Source: an uncultured Collinsella sp. | GTDB lineage: Bacteria; Actinomycetota; Coriobacteriia; Coriobacteriales; Coriobacteriaceae | DNA: 8,997 bases | Reading direction: 5' to 3' | Assembly (NCBI GenBank): GCA_900554585.1 | Contig: USHS01000036.1 | Coordinates: 1-8,997, forward strand | Shown: positions 4,171 through 8,997 of the stretch, in pieces | How positions within the stretch are numbered: position 1 is the first letter of the stretch | Layout: every line of letters starts with the position of its first letter | The notes under the pieces: generated by a model | Database searches by the model: none | The model's input: only the letters and a program-made list of their open reading frames with translations | Told to the model about the DNA's origin: nothing | Position numbers and translations under genes: made by a program

Positions 4171-7001
4171 TGGCTGCCAAACTCATCGATCTTTCCTTTA
4201 CGCTCAACGGCCGTAAGGTCAAGGTTCAGATTGCCCCCGACACCATGCTCTTTGCGCTGTTGCGCGAACAGGGTTGCTCGTCGGTGCGCTGCGCCTGCGA
4301 AACCACCAACTGTGGCTTGTGCACGGTGTGGCTCGACGGCGACCCGGTGCTGAGCTGCTCGGTTCCCGCCGCGCGCGTCGAGGGCCACACCATCACCACG
4401 CTCGAGGGCCTCAAGGCCGAGTCCGAGGCACTCGCCCGCGCTATGGCTGCCGAAGGTGCCGAGCAGTGCGGTTTTTGCGCCCCCGGCCTCATCATGAACG
4501 TGCTGGCGCTCGCCCGCGCCGCCAAGGAGGACCCGAGCCTCGTCGCCACGCGCGAGGAGCTCTCGCGCCAGCTCGCCGGCAACCTCTGCCGTTGCAGCGG
4601 CTACGAGAGCCAGCTGCGCGCCATCGTCCGCTTCCTCAACGAGTCTGGCGTGCAGGTGGGCTTTGAGATGCCCGAGCTGCCCGTCAACGACACCAGCTGC
4701 GACGGCGTCTCGTACAAGCAGATCACCCACAAGCAGCCCAAGAAGGATTCGAAGGCTCTGCTCGAGGGCCGTCCCGTCTACACGGGCGATATGGTGCCCG
4801 CCGGCGCGCTCATCGTTAAGCTCAAGCGCAGCCCCTATGCTCGCGCCAAGATTCGCTCCATCGACACCTCGCGCGCGTTGAAGGTGCCCGGTGTCGTGGG
4901 TGTCTACACCTACGCGGACGTGCCCAAGCGCCGCTTTACCATCGCCGGCCAGAGCTATCCGCAACCGAGTCCCTACGACCGCCTGATCCTCGAGAACCTG
5001 GTGCGCTATCAAAACGAGGAGGTGGCGATTGTCGCCGCCGAGACCGAGGAGGCCGCCGATAAGGCGCTCAAGCTCATCAAAGTCGACTACGAGGTGCTCG
5101 AGCCGCTGCTCGACTTTACCCAGGCACTCGATAACGACATCGTGGTCCACCCCGAGGGCGACGTGACCTTTATGTTCCCGCAGGGCGGCGATGTCCCGCG
5201 CAACCTGGTGTGTAGCGGTACCAGCGATTATGGCGATCTGGACGAGGCCTTCGCCCAGAGCGACATCGTCTTTGAGCGCACTTACACCAGTCAGGCCACC
5301 CAGACCGCGCCCATGGAGACCTTCCGTGCCTTCGCGACGACCGACGCGTTTGGCCGCATCTCGGTGACCACCTCTACGCAGGTGCCCTTCCACGTGCGCC
5401 GCATGGTCGCGCAGTCGCTCGATATCCCGCAGTCGCAGGTGCAGGTCATTAAGCCGCGCATCGGCGGCGGCTTTGGCTCCAAGCAGACGGGCTGCTGCGA
5501 GATCTTCGTGGCGTTCGTGACCCAGCAGACCGGCCGTCCGAGCTATTGCTGCTACACCCGCGAGGAGACCATCACCGCGGGCAACTCGCGTCACCAGATG
5601 CAGATGACCGTCAAGCTGGGCGCCATGAACGACGGCACCATCACGGCTATCGACCTGCACACGTTGTCCAATGCCGGCGCGTACGGCGAACATGCCACCA
5701 CGACGATCGGCCTCTCGGGACACAAGAGCCTGCCGATCTACAACCATGTGAAGGCGAGCCGCTTTAGGTGGGATGCGGTCTACACCAACACCAACCGCGG
5801 CGGCGCGTATCGCGGCTACGGTGCCACCCAGGGCCAGTTTGCCGTGGAGAGCGCCGTCAACGAGCTCGCCGACATGCTGCACATGGACCCCGCCGAGCTG
5901 CGTCTTAAGAATATCGTGCGCGAGGGCGAGACCATGCCTCAGTACTACAACGAGAAGCTCAACGCCTGCGCGCTCGACCGCTGCCTGCTGCGTGCGATGG
6001 ACATGATCGGCTGGCGCGACAAGCCGCTGGCCGTGGACCTGGGCGACCGCGTGCGCGCCCTGGGCTGCGCGCTCACCATGCAGGGCTCGGGCATCTCCAA
6101 CGTGGACATCGCCGGCATTGACATGCGCCTGGAAGAGGACGGCTTCATTACCATCGGCACCGGCGCTACCGATAACGGCATGGGCGTCGACACGATCCTG
6201 GCGCAGATTGCCGCCGAGGAACTGGGCGTGGAGAGCTCGCTGATCGTGGTGCGCGGCGTGGACACCGATGTGTCGCCGTTCGACGCCGGCTCGTACGCGA
6301 GCTCGGGCACGTACGTAACGGGCCTTGCCGCCAAGAACGCCGCGACCGAGCTGCGCGAGAAGATTTGCGCCAAGGCCGCCCAGATGTGGGATGTGGACGC
6401 CGCCGACGTGGTCTTCGATGGCCAGTACGTGCGTCTGTCCGACGAGCGCGCCGCGCGCGAGCAGAACCGCTACCTCACGCTGCGCGACTTTGCCAACCTG
6501 TGCGTCAAGAACATCGCGGGCGGCGACGCACTGACCTCGCACGCCTCTGCCTGCCTGCCCGTTTCGCCCCCGCCGTTTATGGCCGGTATTGCCGAGGTCG
6601 AGGTTGACAAGGCCACCGGCAAGGTGACTGTTGTGGACTACGCGGCTGCCGTCGACTGTGGCACCGTGATCAACGAGGCGCTCGCGCGCGTTCAGGCCGA
6701 GGGCGGCATTGCCCAGGGCATCGGCCACGCGCTCTACGAGATTGTCGAGCACGACGACCGCGGACGCCTACGCACCGGCAACTTTATGAGCTACAAGCTG
6801 CCCACGCGCCTGGATATCGGCAGCATTCGCGTGGCCTTTGAGCCGAGCTACGAGCCGACGGGCCCGTTTGGCGCCAAGTCGATCGGCGAGGTCGTCATCA
6901 ACACGCCGCTCGCCGCCGTGGCCTCGGCCGTGGCACACGCCACCGGACATCAGGTACGCTCGCTGCCGATCACGCCCGAGAAGGCCCTGCTGGGGGAATA
7001 G
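4170..7001 (+). CDS. Fused [2Fe-2S] / molybdopterin-binding subunit of a molybdenum hydroxylase (XdhD-like)
   Basis: This is the catalytic subunit of a xanthine dehydrogenase-family hydroxylase (943 residues), which adds water-derived oxygen to a heterocycle or aldehyde. The N-terminal ferredoxin domain binds one cluster through Cys43, 48, 51 and 63. The helical domain binds the second through Cys100, 103, 140 and 142 (QCGFCAPG...GNLCRCSGY). A linker (about 165-195) leads into the Mo domain: the a/b hammerhead at about 200-310, PRIGGGFGSKQ (429-439), GGAYRGYG (544-551, Arg548) and GAKSIGEVV (901-909) with the probable catalytic Glu907. Fusing the iron-sulfur and Mo parts, with a separate FAD subunit, matches E. 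coli XdhD/YgfM and several selenium-dependent molybdenum hydroxylases. The residue matching bovine Glu802 is Gln439, while Arg531 appears to match Arg880, so true xanthine specificity is doubtful. ATG 4170 overlaps the previous stop and has GAGGTG at 4159-4164. The cofactor would be MPT or MCD, possibly with a labile Se ligand. Substrate is unknown: purines, nicotinate-type rings and aldehydes are all possible. Confidence 0.93.
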   Translation: MAAKLIDLSFTLNGRKVKVQIAPDTMLFALLREQGCSSVRCACETTNCGLCTVWLDGDPVLSCSVPAARVEGHTITTLEGLKAESEALARAMAAEGAEQCGFCAPGLIMNVLALARAAKEDPSLVATREELSRQLAGNLCRCSGYESQLRAIVRFLNESGVQVGFEMPELPVNDTSCDGVSYKQITHKQPKKDSKALLEGRPVYTGDMVPAGALIVKLKRSPYARAKIRSIDTSRALKVPGVVGVYTYADVPKRRFTIAGQSYPQPSPYDRLILENLVRYQNEEVAIVAAETEEAADKALKLIKVDYEVLEPLLDFTQALDNDIVVHPEGDVTFMFPQGGDVPRNLVCSGTSDYGDLDEAFAQSDIVFERTYTSQATQTAPMETFRAFATTDAFGRISVTTSTQVPFHVRRMVAQSLDIPQSQVQVIKPRIGGGFGSKQTGCCEIFVAFVTQQTGRPSYCCYTREETITAGNSRHQMQMTVKLGAMNDGTITAIDLHTLSNAGAYGEHATTTIGLSGHKSLPIYNHVKASRFRWDAVYTNTNRGGAYRGYGATQGQFAVESAVNELADMLHMDPAELRLKNIVREGETMPQYYNEKLNACALDRCLLRAMDMIGWRDKPLAVDLGDRVRALGCALTMQGSGISNVDIAGIDMRLEEDGFITIGTGATDNGMGVDTILAQIAAEELGVESSLIVVRGVDTDVSPFDAGSYASSGTYVTGLAAKNAATELREKICAKAAQMWDVDAADVVFDGQYVRLSDERAAREQNRYLTLRDFANLCVKNIAGGDALTSHASACLPVSPPPFMAGIAEVEVDKATGKVTVVDYAAAVDCGTVINEALARVQAEGGIAQGIGHALYEIVEHDDRGRLRTGNFMSYKLPTRLDIGSIRVAFEPSYEPTGPFGAKSIGEVVINTPLAAVASAVAHATGHQVRSLPITPEKALLGE

Positions 7002-7030
7002 CGGGTCAGCGAACAAGTCGTAATTGGCGG

Positions 7031-7055
7031 GGCGGGGCAACTCGCCCCGCCTTTT
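7031..7055 (+). terminator. Intrinsic terminator of the hydroxylase operon
   Basis: GGCGGGGC (7031-7038) and GCCCCGCC (7044-7051) form a perfect 8-bp GC stem with loop AACTC, followed by TTTT (7052-7055). It lies 29 bp after the XdhD-like stop. The U tract is short, but the stem is very stable. Confidence 0.85.
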
Positions 7056-7113
7056 GCACTCGTGGTGAGGTCGTGAGCCTGTAAAACGTGTGCGTGCGCT
7101 TGTCGCTCGTATC

Positions 7114-7122
7114 TGCTATCAT
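7114..7122 (+). promoter_or_regulatory. Extended -10 promoter for tRNA-Leu
   Basis: TGCTATCAT (7114-7122) is a one-mismatch extended -10. Transcription would begin near 7129, about 13 bases before the mature tRNA. No -35 at normal spacing is clear. Transcripts could continue into tig, since no terminator is seen between the two. Confidence 0.5.
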
Positions 7123-7141
7123 TCCTAATCTGTGCGCTCAT

Positions 7142-7225
7142 GCGGGCGTGGCGGAATTGGTAGACGCGCCAGATTTAGGTTCTGGTGGGATTCCCGTGAA
7201 GGTTCGAGTCCTTTCGCCCGCACCA
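7142..7225 (+). tRNA. tRNA-Leu (anticodon UAG)
   Basis: The acceptor stem GCGGGCG (7142-7148) pairs with CGCCCGC (7215-7221), followed by discriminator A7222 and an encoded CCA (7223-7225). The D region has the GGTAGACGCG form typical of leucine tRNAs. The anticodon stem CCAGA/TCTGG (7169-7173 with 7181-7185) encloses loop TTTAGGT, with anticodon TAG at 7176-7178. A class II variable arm and a T arm with GGTTCGAGTCC follow. It reads CUA and possibly other CUN leucine codons. The next gene, tig, begins 90 bp downstream. Confidence 0.96.
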
Positions 7226-7315
7226 ACGCACCCGCGTCGGCTTATGCCCTCGCGACGCTTGTTGCATAAAGGTACCAGCACCTCAGATAAGCTGGGCAGT
7301 ATGAGGAGGAACGTG

Positions 7316-8614
7316 TTGAACATCACCGCTTCTGACGTCAAGGACGCCAAGCTCACCGCTACGGTCACCATCCCGGCCGCCGACGTCGACGCCGCGATCA
7401 AGAAGGCCTACAAGGAGACCGCCAAGAAGTACCGCTTCCCGGGCTTCCGTGCCGGTAAGGCTCCCCGTCCGGTCATCGACTCCGCTCTTGGCGCCGAGGC
7501 TACCCTCGCTCAGGCCACCAACGACCTGATCGCCGCCAACGAGCCCGCCGTCCTCAACGAGCTGGACATCGTCCCCACCAAGAATGGTGACTACAAGGAG
7601 CTCGACCTCGCCAAGGATCACGAGGATTACACCTACACCGTCGAGTTCTCCCTGCGTCCCGCCGCTGAGCTCTCCTCCTTCGACGCCGTCGAGATCGAGA
7701 TGCCCCCTGCGGAGGTCACCGAGTCCGAGATCAACAACCAGGTCGAGATGCTCCTCAACTACCGTGCCACCTTCGAAGACGTCGAGGGTCGCGCCGTCGA
7801 GGCCGAGGACTACGTCACCGTCGACCTCAAGGCCGTCGAGAACGCCGACAACTTCGCTGCCGAGGGCCGCATGCTCATCGCCGGTAGCGACAGCAACCCC
7901 AAGGAGTTCAACGAGGCCCTGATTGGCGCCAACGTTGACGACGTCAAGACCGTTACCTGGACCGACGAGGTCGCGGAGGGCGAGGAGGCCGAGACCCACA
8001 CCGTCGAGGTCACCGTCAAGGGCATCAAGGTCCGCAACACCCCCGAGCTCACCGACGAGCTCGTCAAGTCCGACTTTGGCTTCGACAGCATCGACGCCAT
8101 GCGCGACGCCATCAAGATCGAGATCGAGCAGGACAAGGCTTCCCGCCTCCCGGCCGAGAAGGAGAACCGTTGCGTCTCCGCTCTCGCCGAGCGCCTGCAG
8201 CTCGACGAGATGGACGCCGACTACGAGCAGTCCGTCTTTGAGGAGCTTGGCCAGAACTTCCTGTCCAACCTCGCTGCCCGCGGCATGACGCTGGACACCT
8301 GGCTGCCCGCTTCCGGCCTGACCATGGAGCAGTTCATCGGCGACCTGCACAAGCAGGCCAACGACGTTGCCCGTGAGTCCCTGGCTCTCGACGCCCTCGC
8401 CCGCGAGCTCAAGATCGAGGTCACCGAGGACGACATCAACGCCGAGTTCGAGAAGGCCGGCGTCAAGGACGTCGAGGCTTCCAAGGCCGAGTTCATCGCC
8501 GACGGCCGCATGCCTGCCGTCCGTGAGTCCATCCGTCGCTCCAAGGCCGTCGACCACCTGGTCGAGAACGCTAAGGTGACCGAGGTCGACGAGACCGCCA
8601 AGGACGCCGAGTAA
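7316..8614 (+). CDS. tig: Trigger factor, ribosome-associated chaperone
   Basis: Trigger factor binds at the ribosome exit tunnel near L23, shields nascent chains and has prolyl isomerase activity. The 432-residue length is typical. The N-terminal ribosome-binding domain carries the signature GFRAGKAPR (43-51). The FKBP-type PPIase domain spans about 155-240, starting near EAEDYVTVDL, and the helical C-terminal chaperone arms run about 245-420, ending in an acidic tail. The frame is open far upstream through the tRNA, so the start matters. TTG 7316 has AGGAGG (7304-7309) at an ideal 6-base spacing and gives (M)NITASDVKDAKL. GTG 7313 is only 3 bases from that site, and ATG 7301 has no site in front, so TTG is preferred. 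A weak promoter, TTGCAT (7262-7267) with GATAAG (7286-7291), may precede it. Nearly all codons end in C or G, as expected for an abundant protein. clpP follows, a common bacterial order. Confidence 0.95.
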   Translation: MNITASDVKDAKLTATVTIPAADVDAAIKKAYKETAKKYRFPGFRAGKAPRPVIDSALGAEATLAQATNDLIAANEPAVLNELDIVPTKNGDYKELDLAKDHEDYTYTVEFSLRPAAELSSFDAVEIEMPPAEVTESEINNQVEMLLNYRATFEDVEGRAVEAEDYVTVDLKAVENADNFAAEGRMLIAGSDSNPKEFNEALIGANVDDVKTVTWTDEVAEGEEAETHTVEVTVKGIKVRNTPELTDELVKSDFGFDSIDAMRDAIKIEIEQDKASRLPAEKENRCVSALAERLQLDEMDADYEQSVFEELGQNFLSNLAARGMTLDTWLPASGLTMEQFIGDLHKQANDVARESLALDALARELKIEVTEDDINAEFEKAGVKDVEASKAEFIADGRMPAVRESIRRSKAVDHLVENAKVTEVDETAKDAE

Positions 8615-8690
8615 TTCTCGCCACCTTGCCCGCGAGCGCATGCGTGCGCCCGTGATGGGGTAAAGTTATACACCGGTTATCCGGTTGCTT

Positions 8691-8734
8691 CGTACGGTGC
8701 CAGCCAATGCATAGCATGCGGGCACCGTACGTTT
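8691..8734 (+). terminator. Perfect 11-bp hairpin between tig and clpP (possible terminator)
   Basis: CGTACGGTGCC (8691-8701) and GGCACCGTACG (8721-8731) are perfect inverted arms. The 19-base loop can form an inner ATGC/GCAT stem (8707-8710 with 8714-8717). Only TTTAT follows, so as a terminator it would be weak. It may instead be a clpP leader element or operator. It lies 76 bp after the tig stop and 44 bp before the clpP start. Confidence 0.5.
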
Positions 8735-8777
8735 ATCTAGAACCAATTTGGTCCGCAAGAGAGAAATGGAGATGCGT

Positions 8778-8997
8778 ATGATCGCTAAGTTCGATTCCGC
8801 CCTCGTGCCATACGTTATCGAGCAGACGCCGCGCGGCGAGCGCAGCTACGATATCTATTCGCGCCTGCTCAACGACCGCATCATCTTCTTGGGCGAGGAG
8901 ATCAACTCCGTCAGCGCCAACCTGGTCGTTGCCCAGTTGCTGCATCTTGAGAGCCAGGATGCCGAGAAGGATATCTCGCTCTACATCAATTCGCCCG
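8778..8997 (+). CDS. clpP: ATP-dependent Clp protease proteolytic subunit (5' part, cut by window end)
   Basis: ClpP is the serine protease chamber that degrades unfolded or tagged proteins delivered by ClpX, ClpC or ClpA. The 73 visible codons contain the N-terminal hallmarks: [20 protein letters not shown], then [21 protein letters not shown] and [10 protein letters not shown], which together are diagnostic. The catalytic Ser, His and Asp lie beyond the window. ATG 8778 is chosen because GGAG (8768-8771) is 6 bases upstream. In-frame ATGs at 8766 and 8772 would add four or two residues; the second is directly against the site and the first has only a weak GAGAG. clpX may follow, as in many genomes, but this is not visible. 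Confidence 0.96.
   Translation, partial: MIAKFDSALVPYVIEQTPRGERSYDIYSRLLNDRIIFLGEEINSVSANLVVAQLLHLESQDAEKDISLYINSP

Noticed and set aside
4167..6752. 861-codon open frame on the - strand opposite the XdhD-like gene
   Set aside because: It is an antisense shadow of a well-supported gene, with no recognisable motifs and composition set by the + strand codons.
7088..7315. 76-codon N-terminal extension of trigger factor
   Set aside because: It would cross the tRNA-Leu gene. The trigger factor homology begins just after 7316, where a good ribosome-binding site lies.
7283..8641. 452-codon open frame on the - strand opposite tig
   Set aside because: It is an antisense shadow; the translation is a G/L/V/D-rich string with no family resemblance.
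1..8997. CRISPR array, prophage, insertion sequence or toxin-antitoxin pair
   Set aside because: No regularly spaced direct repeats, transposase or integrase motifs or small paired genes were seen. The repeats found are isolated inverted repeats.

Overview
The window looks like chromosome from a high-GC member of the Coriobacteriia, most likely Collinsella or a close relative. The basis is strong C/G bias at third codon positions, the protein sequences, the trigger factor-clpP order, and intergenic palindromes of a kind I associate from memory with Collinsella. I could not run a search, so the genus is an inference. All genes seen are on the + strand.

Region 1 (1-1373) is a selenium/molybdenum cofactor locus. 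After the last codons of an upstream reading frame comes a complete selenocysteine tRNA (selC, UCA anticodon, 79-175). It has an extended -10 promoter in front and an intrinsic terminator behind. Then come mobA (molybdenum cofactor guanylyltransferase) and, 15 bp later, a small DUF3343 / putative Se-S carrier family protein with an unusual cysteine-rich N-terminus. The tRNA means the cell very probably decodes UGA as selenocysteine. MobA would make the guanine dinucleotide form of the cofactor that Sec-type formate dehydrogenases use.

Region 2 (1374-3045) has a palindromic repeat, then gdhA (NADP-type hexameric glutamate dehydrogenase) behind a leader hairpin and followed by a strong terminator.

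Region 3 (3046-7055) has two palindromic elements, then a two-gene operon with a 1-base TAATG overlap. It encodes a xanthine dehydrogenase-family molybdenum hydroxylase: a separate FAD subunit, and a 943-residue protein that fuses the [2Fe-2S] subunit to the molybdopterin subunit, as in E. coli XdhD. The operon ends in a GC-rich terminator. Its substrate is unknown. Proximity to selC and the DUF3343 gene makes a selenium-dependent hydroxylase a reasonable but unproven idea.

Region 4 (7056-8997) is housekeeping: tRNA-Leu(UAG), tig (trigger factor, probably starting at TTG), an 11-bp perfect hairpin, and the first 73 codons of clpP, cut off by the window end.

I did not find a wholly novel system. 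The most interesting parts are the selC-mobA-DUF3343 cluster, the Cys-rich extension, the Glu-to-Gln change in the hydroxylase active-site loop, and the intergenic palindromes.
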